Shown here in pieces: positions 20,764 to 36,750 of a stretch of 64,000 nt of DNA; positions within the stretch are counted from its first letter, which is position 1; each line of letters begins with the position of its first letter. The translations under genes and the position numbers were made by a program. This stretch comes from Narthecium ossifragum. Its lineage: Eukaryota; Streptophyta; Magnoliopsida; Dioscoreales; Nartheciaceae. The notes below the pieces were generated by a model that ran no database searches, had not been told where the DNA came from, and saw only the letters and a list, made by a program, of their open reading frames with translations. The stretch is taken from NCBI GenBank assembly GCA_963920575.1, contig OY986971.1:20760492-20824491 (forward strand), in the 5' to 3' direction.

Positions 20764-21599
20764 ATATTTAATGTGTTTTTGTATTGACGGTAGATGCTAT
20801 GGACGATGCATGGATCGACCGTGAGGTATGGCGGTTGATGCAAGGATCGACCGCGGAAGATGTTCTTGGGAAAATAGGCTGACGGTCGATGTGACGGTCG
20901 ATGGACCGATCGACCGTGGCCTATGTGACCTGGCTCAGAGGAGCGACGGTCGAACGAGGTATCAACCCTGAGAGGCGGATTTCGCAACAGAGCCTGACGG
21001 ATGATGTCACGGTCGATGCGACGGTCAACCGCCAGCCCAGAAAAGAGTCGTTAAAGAGCCGTTGCATGAGCAGAAAATAGTCGTTGGGAGGCTATTTGGA
21101 GGGCTTTGAAGCTCAGCTATAAAAGAGAAGTTGCAGCAAACTTGTGAAGGACTTAGGGGGAGCTAAGGGATTATTGTAATAATATTTTAGCAAATTTCTA
21201 TCTCTTATTAGTGAGCTAAACCTTTGTAAACCTACTTCAAGTGTGAAGTAGACCTTGAGAGAAATATGTTAGAGAGATTGTAAGGTTGCCAAGCACCCGT
21301 AAGCTTGGTGGATAGGTTGTCAAGCACCCGGAAGCTTGGTGGAAAAGCTTGTAAGTGGATTACAATTAGTGGAAACTCAAGGAGACCCTTGAGTGAAGTA
21401 GACATAGGCAAGGTTGGCCGAGCCACTATAAAAATACTGGTGCAATCTCTCTAACTCTCATATCATATTCTTTGCTTAAATATATTATCTACTCTTATCT
21501 TTAGTAAGCATATGATTTAATTAGACTCCTCCTATTTCGATTTCCTTAATTGATTTTATTGAACAAGTCCTAAGATAAACCCCCCCTCTTAGAACTTCA
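20764..21599 (+). mobile_element. copia-type LTR truncated by the duplication junction
   Basis: Identical to 12514-13349. The first 97 bases of the LTR are absent because the duplication breakpoint lies inside it, and the left flanking CAAGTCACATGTC is therefore missing; the right one is at 21600-21612. The palindrome array is at 20786-21035. Confidence 0.85.
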
Positions 21600-21612
21600 C
21601 AAGTCACATGTC

Positions 21613-23141
21613 TCATCCAGTGAAAGGAACAAATGAATTGGATCAAATCATATTTAATCCATTAGAGAGGTTCAAAGGAACAAATGGATTGGATTAAATC
21701 AATGGAGAGGTTTGGGGTTTGGAGAAGCTGGCGGCCAAGGGTGAGAGAAATCGATATCCAACCATGGCCTCGACATCCAAAGTGAATCGAGAGCATCCTC
21801 GTCCACTGGCGGCGATGACACAGCGCTCCGGGCCCCTTCTTGACGAGATCCGTCCTCCGTCCCGGCAACGGAACCATGTGGTGACGCAGCGCTCCGGGCC
21901 CCGTCTTGACGAGATCCGGCCTCCGTCACCAACCACGTTGACCGCATCCCGGTCTCTGGATCCCCGTCCCGACGAGATCCGGCAGCGGCTCCCATGTGCT
22001 CCTGGGCTATGGCGATCTTGTGTCTCATCCACGTCGACCGCGATGCCATCGCCTCCGTTGCCGACGGATTTGCTGCGGCGGCCGCGCTGAAGGTCTTCAA
22101 CACCGGTCATGGATACTAGCGAACCTTGCTTAGCGACGCCACACACATCCCCGACCTCAACCTTAGTTCTAGTCTCTAACAACGCTCAAGGTTGTCCTCA
22201 TCATCGACATCCCAGAGAGACCCATGCTCTTCGTCACCCCCTCTCTCGCCCCCAAAGGAACGAAGATCGGACCGGCAGGATCCGAGCCGATGAGGTTGAT
22301 GGTGGTCAAGCACCAGGGAATGGGATAAATCCAACTTCGGGTCGGAGGATGAAGGCGGTGAAGAAGAAGAACTTCTTCAACCAGAGCCGTTCCAGGTATG
22401 TATACTATACCAATTCCAATTCTCTCGTTAACATCACCAAATCACGAAAACAAATCTAATGCCTCTGATTACCAATGTAGATCTTAGATTACTCTCTGTA
22501 TGAATACAGAAAAACAACGAAAACTTACTCGTTAGTCTAGGATCTTCCGATCTGTTTCACGTGATTCAGGTAGATCTTGTTATGAGAACAAGGATCAATA
22601 ATTCACAGCCCAAATTCCTTCTTCCTATCTTCTTCTCCACCAGATCTCTATCCTTTTCCTCTATCTCTTCTTAGTTTTTTTTCTCTGGAAACTTGAACCC
22701 TTTCAGAGTCCCCAAACGATTCCATTAGTGAGCAGTTTTAGGGTGCGTTTGGCACCCAGGGATCCCAGCGGATCTGCGGAATCCGCTGGACGCGCGGATC
22801 CCATTTTTGGGATCCTGTCGTTTGGATTCCGCGCGGATCCCGGAAAATGGGATCCGCCCAATCGAGCGGACGGCGTGGATTAACTTAATGTGGGTTAGGC
22901 TCTTTAATTGGGTCTAGCCATCATTGACGACCATAACCTATTTATAACACTTTCATGAATGGGGAACTATCATACATTGAGACAACGAGAAGCTTTGAGA
23001 GCTCCTCCAAAAGAACGAAGTTATCTATGGCATGACCTAAAATAGGTTTGTGACCATGCTGTATTTAAACCAATATAACTAGGGGCGTTCAATTAATGGT
23101 AGCTAGTAATGGTATTGTAGTGGGCTTTCTAATAGCACTAC
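21613..23141. other. copy 2 of the GC-rich and inverted-repeat segments
   Basis: Repeats 13363-14891 exactly, with the same uninterpretable open frames on both strands. No gene is supported. Confidence 0.4.
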
Positions 23142-23688
23142 CTAGGGATGGCAATTCGGGTTCACGGGTCGGGTCGAGCACCGATATCTCAACTCAAAGG
23201 CCAAACTTGAACCTAACCCGTTTAATAAATGGTTCAGGTTTATAAATCCGAACCCAACCCATTTATAAATGGGTCAACCCAACCCAACCCGTTTAATAAA
23301 CGTATTAAACGGGTCGGGTCGGATCGACCCGTTAAACAACAATCAAATACCAAATTATCAACTAATTAATAAAATTAGTAACAATATAACTACAATCTAT
23401 TTCAATTACATCCAAACCATCCAACCTAAACAATAAACTTACAACTTATTTTAATTTTCCTTGATAAGATGAGATCACATTGAAATTAACCCTAAAAGTC
23501 TACGTGACATTAAAATTAAACGGGTTAATCCGCCTAGCGCACGGGTCGACCCGACCCGACCCGACCCATTTATTCGTGGGTCGTAAACGGGTCGACTCGT
23601 TTATGACCGAACCCGATAACACCAAACCCAAACCCGTTTATTTCGGGTCGGATCGGGTTCGTGGATCATGACCCAAATTGCCACCCCT
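23142..23688. mobile_element. hAT-like element, copy 2
   Basis: Identical to 14892-15438 with the same flanking AGCACTAC/AGCACTAT; present because the whole 8.25-kb block was duplicated. Confidence 0.7.
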
Positions 23689-24025
23689 AGCACTATCATT
23701 AGCTTAATGTGGAGATTTTTGCTGCCACTTGATCTTACTACCATTAACTAAAGGTAATGGTACTACCATTAACCTATTTTTCTATTTAATTCATGTTCAG
23801 TCTTTTGATTATTTTAGAGTTGTTCATTGCATTTTGGGCCTAGATGTACATAAAATTATGTGAAGTTATAGGATATAACTATTAGCTATACTAATTAAAA
23901 GCAGAAGTATGATTGCTTATACATTGCAATATACTATAGCTAATATGGTCAACAAAGCATTGCAGTAATGTTTACGACCACTCTTACTTATTGTTCAGTA
24001 TTTAAAGTACTTCCAACAAATAGTC

Positions 24026-25309
24026 ATATTTTTTGATGAGATGAGCCCAAAGGCTAGTACAAAAAGGTTTACATCAAGCGATCCAAGACCTATACCCCGT
24101 CGTCATAGGCCCAACAGAAAGGCACCCTGGATGATCGACAAAACCGAGCGATACAATCCGCTCCTGACATTACAATCTCTAGAAATATGAAGAAAAGAAA
24201 TGTAATCAAACTGTAGAGCAAGTAACCAAATATCCTTTGCTATGCACTGTACCTCCATTGGCCACAACCGCACTCCATTCAAAATCCTGATCGCGTCCAG
24301 TGAATCAGACTCCACCACGACGTTTTTGATCCCTCGAGCACACGCAGCCCGCATAGCTCGATCAATGGCAATCATCTCGCCTTGAAGAACTGTGCCATTC
24401 CCTTGTGGTGAGCCAAAGGCCCACTCCCAACCACAATCCCCTGTTCCACCAACAACTCCAAACCCCGCTAGCCCAGATGTAGGATCCACGGATGCATCCA
24501 CACGTACCACAACGGTGCCACTCCTTCGCTCAACCAAGCTCTCCGATACCCAGTGACCGACCATAACCTCCTTTGTGAGCCTCCTAATTCTGCACGCGAT
24601 CGCCATGGCCGTGCCCCCCTGGTCGTTGAATACAATCTCATTCCTATCCTTCCAAACCTCCCAACAACTGATGGCCAAATAAACTCTCTGCAACTTCACT
24701 TCCTGTCTCCCACCTGAACCAACTAGGAAGTCCATCAGTCCACCGGGATCCCAAGTCGGAAGAGCTAGGCCTTCCTTCTCCAACAAAATGTCGAGTACCT
24801 CCCTTAAAATTCTGCATCCAAAGAGAGCATGCAAGATTGTCTCCGGCTCACAACCGCAACGGGGACAATATTGGTCCGAAGTCAAGCACAACCGCCAAAG
24901 GGAGTCACGGACTGCAAGCTTCCCCTTGAGTGCACGCCAGATGAAATGTTGCACTCTAGGTCCAACCTTCATTGTCCATATGTTAGCCCAACTTTCATCA
25001 CCTATGCAAGCTCGAACCCCAACATCTCTTGTATGAGCATCAGGTATGCCGCCGACGAAACGACCTTCCCCAAGGCATTAAATTCCCACTGCCCTGTATC
25101 CCCGGTTGGACAGATCCCCCTTTCAAATATATGTCGAGCCAACAATAGATGGAAGTGTTGGAGGACCTTCTCTCTGTTCCATGCTTGCCCCTGCATCAGC
25201 TCCCCCACGGTCATAGTCTCAACTCATGCTGTCGCATCAAAGAAGGTTGGCCAGTGTGCCAGGGAGGTCTCGGAGCACCATAAATCACGACTGACTGAAA
25301 CTTGGCTGC
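24026..25309 (-). mobile_element. truncated LINE, copy 2
   Basis: Identical to 15776-17059, including the CCAACAAATAGTC duplications at 24013-24025 and 25310-25322. Confidence 0.85.
24103..25214 (-). pseudogene. LINE zf-RVT/RNase H remnant, copy 2
   Basis: Identical to 15853-16964, with the same frameshift near 24975-25005. Confidence 0.8.
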
Positions 25310-25452
25310 CCAACAAATAGTCTTATACTTCATACTACAAGTAGTGGATATAAGGTCTTGTCCAAAATTCGACCCAAATACTTAACCAAGTCTAAAAAAT
25401 TCTAAGAGCGACCAAGTATCTGCTCAAGTCTAAAAATTAAATATAAAATAAA

Positions 25453-26798
25453 GAGATTTTAACAGTTTGGTACCCTCTAGTTTGCCTTATTATAACTCTG
25501 GTACCCTATAGTTTAATTAATCTACTTTAGTACCCTTAGCTTTCAAAACCAGGACAAACGCCCAAACGGCGTTAGCCCCCCATACACCCATTGAGCTTGG
25601 TATAGTGCCGGTTAGCCCCGAGTTGGATAATCCTATTCGCAGAATACCCCCTAGTTTTTCCCAAACCTCCGGGATCCGCCCTCCTAGCGGGTTCTCGCTG
25701 AGGTACACGTCCCTGAGGCTTCCCATCTCCGCCATGGCGGTCGGGATGCCGCCGGTGAGCAGGTTCCGGCTAAGATCCAGAAACTCTAGCCGATTGAGTC
25801 GCCCCAGCTCTGGTGGGAACGGTCCAGCAATCTGGTTCGAGCTGAGGTCCAGCTTGATGAGCTCTCCCAGTCGTCTGATCTAGGCTGGGAGTTCGCCGCC
25901 GAGCCGGTTGCCACTCAGATCTAGGATCTTCAATCGCTCGAGCCCGCTTATGATGCTTGGAATCGCCCCGCGGAGGCGGTTCCTCGATAAGACGAGTTGC
26001 TCCAGATAGCGTAGTTTACCGATTTCATCAGGAACGCTTCCGGCAATCCCGGTGCCGGAGATGATTAGCCTCCGGAGACGCGGAAAGTCACCGATGCTGC
26101 CGCTGAGACGACCAACGAGGGAAGGATTGTCTAGGAGTACGAGCTCCTCGAGGGAGGAGGAGAGGTTCCAGAGATGGCTGAGGAGGGTGGAGGAGGAGGC
26201 AATGTCGGTGAAGCAGCGATAGACAAAAAGCTTCCGCAAGTAGGGAAAGGATGAGAAGACGGAGGAGGGCAGGGTGGCGTTGGGGCCACAAGGCGGGTTG
26301 GAGGAGAAGTCGGAGACAACCAAGGTTGATCTCGGCGACGTGCGGGGCGGAGGCAGCTGTGCCGCCGGCAAAGCTGCCCGAGGTGATGAACAGGTCACAG
26401 ACGAGGCCGTGAGGGCGAGAGAGACATAAGTCGTCAGGATCGAGTGACCGCCATTGGATCAAAGGGTTAATGGATTCCAAGACAAGATATACCGCCTGCT
26501 GCTCCGGTGCTGGGAGGCTTGGCACAGTCGGGGAGTCCGGCGAGACGGCGGCGGCGGAGAGCAATGAGAGAATGGAGGGAAGCATGAATACCACCTTCTA
26601 TATGGCAGGAGAGAATGGAAACCACTCACGTGTGTCGCACGTGAGTGGTTTTGGGTGAACAGCGACTAACGGCGTCTGAACATTGGTATTAGATCATACA
26701 TAGTTGAAAGGTGAGGGTACTAAATTGATATTAATTAAACTATAGGGTACCAGAGTTATAATAAGGCAAACTAGAGGGTACCAAACTGTTAAAATCCC
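25453..26798. mobile_element. Pack-MULE with LRR gene, copy 2
   Basis: Identical to 17203-18548, including the 9-bp TAAAATAAA duplications at 25444-25452 and 26799-26807. It is not an independent transposition, because its flanks are duplicated too. The twin G-box hairpin is at 26619-26651. Confidence 0.9.
25517..26594 (-). pseudogene. captured LRR receptor-like protein, copy 2
   Basis: Identical to 17267-18344, with the same frameshift (near 26320) and TAG (25880-25882), so the disabling changes preceded the duplication. Confidence 0.8.
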
Positions 26799-27399
26799 TA
26801 AAATAAATTAACTATACTTCAAAAATAAAGATAGTAATGGTAAAGAAAATTACCACAACCACTATCATTATATTAATTGGAGTATAATTTTATTCCACTT
26901 CCACTATCATATACCCCCGCTACAATTTTGAGGTAGTGGTACTACACTACCACCTATTTGTACACCCTTAAATATAGAAAATAAGCTGGGAAAAAACACA
27001 ACTATGGTCCATACCCAACACTGAAAACAAGCAAATTAGACACATAATTAGTATCATAATATACACGGTATGAAAAATATGAGCCATGTTAAGAGTCTAT
27101 CTACAAGTATACAACACAAGCAAATAGTATAATCTCTCATTGTGGCATGCAGGGTCCATCTCTTGATGAATTAACCCATATAAAATCCTTACTCATGGTT
27201 CTTCATTACATGTACTTTACTGACGATTGTTGGATGTAACTTGATGAAAAAGCTGATCAAATTCACTCAAAACACTAAATAATTTTTGGTGATGCAAAGA
27301 GCTAAGATGTTGACAATTGACTTGGCCAATACATATCTATATTTATACTAATAGTAGTCATTGTCTCAATCATTGTCTCAATCCCTCATCTTGCTCTTA

Positions 27400-28267
27400 G
27401 AGCATCTCCGACGCTGGCCGCAAAAATGCAGCCAGCGTTGGCACAGTTTGTTGTAAAAATGCAGCATTGGAGATGATACACTCCAATGCAAGCGGCTCTA
27501 AAAAAACGATTCTATTAATAACATTATTTTATAGTCAAGGTAATTAATAATAAAAGAGAGTGTACAAAATATAGAATATATTATATAATTAACTATCATA
27601 TAGAAACCATTACAAAATTAACTAAAATAAATCAAGGACAAAGAAGCACATTTTGCACTTCGAAATGCACTGATTGAACATTTATGGGAACGACATGGCA
27701 ATGAAAAGATGTAACATTTTTATCTATATTCAATATTTTTCACATCTTAATGTATATTAAATTAAAATTTTCAATGTTTAGTGTGTAAGATTCGTCTTCA
27801 TTTTAATATTCTACACAAATACCTTTAGATGATGTAATTACAATTAGAATTAATTTTATTAAAAACCCACGTACTGATGTATAGTTTAAAAACCCAATGA
27901 TGAAAAAAAACAAGTAAAAAAATAATTTATATACAATTAGATAATTAATAATTAAAAAGTATTCAATATTAATTTTGTTTTGTAGGGATTGACAAGAGTT
28001 TTCCATTAATATATTATTTATTCTAAATAAATCAGTAATTTTAAAGTTATACGAATTATTGTAGTTAAGGTACTTTAGCTATAGGATATATTAGTAATTT
28101 AGAATTAAATGAGAAGAGTACAAAGGGTAATTTGGGAATTATATATATTATTAAATGCCAATGCTGCATAAATGCAGCTGGGTTTGTTGAGAGGGGGGAG
28201 CAGCATTTATGCAGCCGGGTTTGCAGCCCAGTTGGATTGACATCGGGCAGTCCGGTTGGAGATGCTC
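27400..28267. mobile_element. Harbinger-like element, copy 2
   Basis: Identical to 19150-20017, with TTA at 27397-27399 and 28268-28270. Confidence 0.8.
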
Positions 28268-29013
28268 TTATTACAGCCCAATCATACAGGTAGTCCGAAC
28301 CCTTGTCATCTCTCACCCAACATTTCGGTGACGCAATCTTATTCTATACACCCATCCCTCACTTTTGAACTTAGAGGGCGTTTGTTTCGCTGGAATGTTT
28401 TGGAATGGAATGTTGGATTGGAATGTGATTCCAGTGGAATGGAATGGAAGGGAATGCCACTTTTGTTGTTTGTTTGGTGGTGGTGGAATAGAATGGAGTG
28501 TCATTTTTGTTGTTTGTTTGGTGTTGGAATGGAAACAGAATCCAGTGACTTTTTCAGTTTTTGTGTTTCTTTTGCGATGGAATGGGGGATATGGTCATCC
28601 TTGAATGCTAGTGGTGAGAATAACACCATGTATTCCGATTATGATATTTATTAAACTTTTTATGACATTAATAATATGATATAATTGTGATAGTTGGATA
28701 TCTATGCTGATGAAAATATAATCACTTCAGAATTTCTTTGTTATTTATTTTTTTTATTTTTGTAATCATATTTGATGTTCGAGAAGAAAATTTATTGGCC
28801 AAGTTATTTTTTCATTCGATGATGGTAATCAATTTTATTGACGGAACATTTAAGTTTTGAATACGTAAGATGATGTTAATCAAAATTATAACACCCATGT
28901 ACAAAAGAAAAACTCATGTACAATATTTGAAACCTCATCATGAACAATCCCAATTAATAAGCCAACAATTCAGATGATAGCATTCAATTAAATGCCAATT
29001 ACTTGCAAAAATT

Positions 29014-29873
29014 TCATGCCAATTACAAGTAGAGTGGAAAAATAAACACACACAATTGTCACAATCGCGACCAATAGAATGCACATAGCTACATTCCAAA
29101 AGCCTACAAGTTTCATTTCCTTTTCACATATTTTCCTTCACATACTCATTATACGACACCACCACAGTCTTTAAACTATTGAAACCCCGATAGCAAGCTC
29201 CGCTGAATTTATGAACTTGGGTGTGACATTCCGGCCATGACTCGTAAACCCCAAGCCGTCTCCCCTTGTAGACAACATAAAATTTCATTGTACAATAAAA
29301 CCACATAAACAAGTACACATTTAAACAAATTTGAATGAGAAACAGGTATACATGGAATTACAAGTATACAATCACCATCAATACGAATATTGTCTTTTCA
29401 ATCTGAAACCCGTGCCTACGACATGAATATTTAAGATTTCTTTCAGAAAATTTAAGCAAAACCTCCATTGTACTGAGGGCTAAATGAGTCAATTCTACAA
29501 CTTCATTCACATAAAAAAATTAAATCACAATATAACATAGATGAACATTATCCCCCGAAACAAACCTTATCCACACAAACCACACAAACTAAAATGTTAT
29601 AAAAAACATAAAACTTCATGAGTTTTATCAAAGAGCAATTGTATCCAATAAACAAAAAAAAATAACAAAGTACCGATTGTGTCCAATCACAATGACCATA
29701 TAACCTGACATAAACACTTTTACCAAAAAGTACAATAAGTACAATAACTTTAATGGTAAACCCAATCACCAAAGTTTCAACAAAATCATCTTGCAAATCA
29801 AACAAATGATACAAATTCTCAGTAGTTGTTCGAGATACAACAAAGCCACAAATCTTTGAGGATCATAAATGTT
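29014..29873. other. AT-rich spacer downstream of LPA19
   Basis: AT-rich single-copy DNA between the duplication and the LPA19 stop codon; it probably holds the LPA19 3' UTR near 29800-29873. Open frames here (for example 29548-29814 minus) are short, hydrophobic by composition and unlike known proteins. Confidence 0.4.
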
Positions 29874-31086
29874 CTACAGATTGGCCTCAGCAGTGTTCAA
29901 GTCATTCAATATAGTTGACTTGACATCCTCTGATAATGCTGCAAAAGGACCTGCTTTCGAATAAAAGTTTGCCAATGATCTGATAGCTTTCTCCAGTGCA
30001 ACATATGATTCCTGGAAGAAAGACAAAAATGAATGATTAATGATTGATTCCATAGACAAACATGTATCCAATCATAGACAGAAACCAATATGCCTTGTTA
30101 TATATAATTCCCGCTCACATTAATCATATATTTCTCTCCTGAAAAGGGCTCCATGCCATCAGCACAGAGTATTGGTACAATAGGTGCCTTGCTTCAGAGT
30201 TCAGGCAATATTTTCTTACAAGATTAAGCCATATCCCCCCATCTCTTTGTTCTGAAAAGGCCTATTTTTTGAATCAATTTCAATGACTGTTCAACTTTCT
30301 CCAATTAAATTGGTTGCAAAACTGAGTAGCATTGCTTTCTTTGAGTAGTGTGCATCACAATCTCATCTAATTGATTACAACAGCACTACAAATTAAACAT
30401 AGTAACCTCAGACAACTATAGGCATAACTAGCAAGACTTAATTCTCCATAATTTGATCTAAAAATAAGCTAGGCAAAAGAGCAAGCACCTCAGCTGCAAC
30501 AACTTGTTGTCCCCTCCAACCACTCAAGTACTCCCTGATCGATTCCTTCGCCGCGTCTGCGCTCCTCCTAATTTTCGCAACATCCTTGCTATCTTCCTTC
30601 AGTGATTCTCTCAATGTCTTCACCACTTCCCTTGCAGCCTTCACATAGGCTTTTGGCAGCACTTTTCCTGATTTCGCCTTCTCATTTGGATCAAACAGAG
30701 TTTTGATTGCTCCGAAAACTCCATCATCTCCTTCATCCTCCTCCTTCAGATTCTTTTCCTCTGCCCTGAGTGACCATGGAGCTAACAAACAACTCATGCT
30801 CATGAAAGAAATCCATGAGGCTCCACTGCAAACAAGAAGCCTTCTGCTGCATAAATTCTGCCTAGAAGCTATGATAGGTAGTCTCTTTGATTGCAACTTA
30901 TCTGTTCTGTTACATAAAAGAGTGCTGGTTGGAAGATTGAAAAGAAGAACACATGAAGTCTTGGAATTGAAAAACAATGCAGATAAGTGGAAACTTACAG
31001 TGAGAAAGAAGATCCTTTGGTTTTCTTTCAATCTGGAGTGAAGAACCCAAGTAGCTACTGTTTAGTAATGCAGAAGAAATGGCCAT
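29874..31086 (-). CDS. LPA19: PSB27-H2 / LPA19, photosystem II D1-processing factor, chloroplast
   Basis: Three coding exons on the minus strand: 31086-30999, 30901-30489 and 30011-29874, with donors GTAAGT and GTGCTT and acceptors AACAG and TTCCAG; phases agree and the product is 212 aa. Residues 1 to about 80 form a Ser/Arg-rich transit peptide followed by a hydrophobic stretch (SFMSMSCLLAPWSLRAEE), as expected for thylakoid lumen targeting. The Psb27 four-helix domain spans KAYVKAAREVVKTLRESLKE to the C-terminus, including ADAAKESIREYLSGWRGQQ and ESYVALEKAIRSLANFYSKA. LPA19 assists C-terminal processing of precursor D1 during PSII assembly. A 5' UTR intron is likely (GTACGCC donor at about 31548, CTGCAG acceptor at 31108). 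The gene diverges from H3.3. Confidence 0.88.
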
Positions 31087-31599
31087 TCTTGAAGATAAAA
31101 TTGATATCTGCAGAAACACACAATAAATTTGCATCCAATAGGCTAATAAATTCAGAAATATAAAAGGCTTACAATTGTTGGATCCAATAGGCTAATAAAT
31201 TCAGAAGTGACAAGAACATGATGGACAGTAGGAAAATTTAGAGGACAAAAGTAGAATTTGATCAGTCCAAAGTTGCCAAATCAAAATTTGAGCAACCCAA
31301 AAGAGCAAAACACACAATAAACTTGCATCTGATTAACCTTAGATGTGCAAATAACGATACGAAAGAAGGGGAAATCCCTGCCCTAAACCTAATCCTGTCA
31401 GACACAACAAAAATTCACGTTTTTGGAGAAAAGATCCTAAAAATTTCATGCAAGAATGCCCAAAACTTCAAATCCTAAACCGCCCTCACAAGACACAATG
31501 ATCACAAAACAAAAGATATGAACAAATTAAAATTCCATTGATGGCGTACCTCTCTCGGCTGCGGGAAGGAACGCTCCGAATCCCAAACCAAGAGGCGAA

Positions 31600-32050
31600 G
31601 AGTAATTAAATTTTTTTTCTTTAAATCTAGTATGTGGCCTGGAATTTATACTTACTGCCCTCGAAGATCCAACGGCCACAATGGATCACCCACACATCAT
31701 CAACTTTTGACTGTCATCCAACGGTGCTCGTTTGAAGTGGACGGCGAAGATCTGGTTTCGGATCTCTCAGGGGAATCACATCCGTTAACTACCGGCGTAT
31801 TCGTCGTGGAAACCATAAATAACTATCCGTGGCTGATCCTTTCAGCCAATCATACACTAGAATGGTGACGTGGCAATCCGTGTTAGCTCCAAAACCCGAT
31901 CTTGTCCGTCCGTTTGAAATGAGAAAGCACAACCGCGGCAGGTCTTCACCGTTTGATGACATGGAAGCGTTTAGGTGAGGAAGGCCCATCGTGGCCGCTG
32001 GATCGTCGAGCAGACCGCCTATAAATAAGGGTCCACCTTCGTCCTTCTCA
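31600..32050. promoter_or_regulatory. shared divergent promoter region, LPA19 and H3.3
   Basis: About 450 bp separates the inferred 5' end of LPA19 (minus, near 31600) from the H3.3 transcription start (plus, near 32050). It contains CCAATCATACAC (31849) and, for H3.3, CTATAAATAA at 32019-32028. No TATA box is obvious for LPA19. Start sites are inferred from the UTR introns and TATA position, not known. Confidence 0.5.
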
Positions 32051-32106
32051 CCGTTTAGACTTCTCTAGCTAAGGATTAGGAGTTTTCGTTTGCGAGGAGA
32101 AGAGAG

Positions 32107-34965
<2,859 letters not shown>

Positions 34966-35573
34966 AACATGCTGCTGTTTGCTTGGCTCATGTCTTGCAT
35001 TGTAGATCTCCATATTGTGGCTGAAGTAACTCATGCGTCTGTTTGATGTCGTCGTCATATTTCGGACAAAATCTGTGATAGTTTAATCTGTTAGTACTAT
35101 GGATTCCAAGTAGAGGAACAACTCTGTAGTGTCGGTTTGCGTTTTGAGGCCATGACTTCTTGGTCTGCTTTGCAATATATCTTGTCTCTATCAAATGATG
35201 GATTTATCGTGTTAAATGTTGCTGTTTGTTGTTTTGGTGTTTTCTTCGTTTTTTTTTTATTAATTAGTTGAGAGGAGCTGAGAGGACTTCCAGGAGGGTG
35301 TGTGAAATGGTGTTGGTGTTTTGTAATGTATTTTGCTCATGACTACATCAAAAGCTGGGAGAGCTGTGAAAGATGAGATATTTGGGTGGACTAAAATGCA
35401 TCAGGTTATGTTTGTAACTTTATATGAATGGGACTGCTGGGATGTCAGTCCTTTTGCTGTCAAATACTTGAGAGAAACAGAGCAATCAATGATCCTATGC
35501 AGGGTAAAGGTCCTGCCAATCTGCAATATTTTCCTGTCAATCGGTTCTTCCTAAAGTTAGTTTTTGTTTCCTC
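34966..35573 (+). other. H3.3 3' UTR and spacer
   Basis: T-rich 3' flank, with the likely 3' UTR reaching about 35200. Beyond it there is no gene, only short open frames that I consider chance. Confidence 0.45.
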
Positions 35574-35673
35574 GTGGTTTGTTTGGTTACTGAAAAATGA
35601 GCTGTGATTTTTAAGGGTTTTTGAGTTTTGGTGTTTGGTTGGTGTTTGAAGTGGGATATGGTCATCCCCAATT

Positions 35674-36072
35674 AGGGGTGAGAATTCGATAAATACTGAA
35701 CCGAAATATCAAAATTTCATGATTTAAAAAATCGAATCGAATTAGGACATAGAATCGAACCGAATTAATTTGGTACACTAATTTAAAAACCGAACGGAGC
35801 CGAATTCTCGAAAAATTTGAACCGAATAAAAAAAAAACGAAATAATTCGTAATTTTTTTACTTACAATATAAAATCGAACCGAAATAAGCTATATAATTT
35901 TAAAAAATTTGGTATTTCGATATTTATCGAATTTTAAAAATAAAAATCGAAACCGAACCGGATACCGAATTTTTTGACAAAAAAAAAAACCGAACCGAAT
36001 ATACCGAAAAACCGAACCGAATTGTTCGGTTCGGTTTGGTTCTAAAAAGTCGGTTCGGTTTTGCTCACCCCT
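35674..36072. mobile_element. nested hAT-like MITE with CCGAACCG repeats
   Basis: Inverted ends AGGGGTGAGAATTCG and, reversed, AGGGGTGAGCAAAACCG; CCCCAATT at 35666-35673 and 36075-36082 is an 8-bp target duplication. The interior is rich in CCGAACCGAA and reverse-complement CGGTTCGGTT. No coding region. Confidence 0.75.
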
Positions 36073-36132
36073 ACCCCCAATTATTTAATATTTTAATAAT
36101 TTTCTTATATTAAAATATTAAAAATAATATTA

Positions 36133-36750
36133 TTTTAGATAACGTGGACCAATCATGAGGTGCCACGTGACATGTGAGATCCATTTATATTAATATTTTT
36201 ATTACAGTATGATATTATTAACATTATTTGCCATTTAAAACATTAAAATTAAAACATTAAAATAATATTTTTAATATTAAAATATTAATAATTTAATAAC
36301 TTATATTAATATTTTATTACAGTATAATATTATTAATACTATTTTAGATGACGTGTATCAATCACGAGGTGCCACGTGACATGTGGGATCCATTTATATT
36401 AATATTTTATTACAGTATGATATTATTAACATTATTTGCCACTTAAAATATTAAAATTAAAACATTAAAATAATATTTTAATATTAAAAAATTAATAATT
36501 TAATAACTTATATTAATATTTTTATTACAGTATAAATATTATTAATACTATTTTAGATGACGTGGACCAATCACGAGGTGACACGTGATATGTGAGATCT
36601 ACTTATATTAATATTTTATTAAAGTTTAATATTATTAATATTATTTCCCACTTCAAATGCCACTCAAATGACTTCAGGCCAAAAAGACCCGAAATCGAAA
36701 TGGGAAGTGTTAGCTTTGGCTACAGTGATTTGGAGGTGGGGCTAAAGTCA
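36133..36750 (+). repeat. three ~208-bp tandem repeats each with a G-box
   Basis: Units start with TTTTAGATNACGTG at 36133, 36343 and 36551, each followed by CAATCA(T/C)GAGGTG.CACGTGA and an AT-rich tail rich in ATTAATATT. The CCACGTGAC core (or ACACGTGAT in the third unit) is an ABRE/G-box-like site, about 0.7-1.2 kb upstream of the peptide gene at 37351. Confidence 0.75.

Larger units (their letters stand above)
20764..29013 (+). repeat. 8,250-bp tandem duplication, copy 2
   Basis: Second unit, beginning ATATTTAATGTG directly after the end of copy 1 and ending CTTGCAAAAATT at 29013, where sequence diverges into single-copy DNA. It includes a truncated copia LTR (20764-21599), the hAT-like element, LINE, Pack-MULE and Harbinger-like element in the same order as copy 1. 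No difference was found. Confidence 0.95.
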
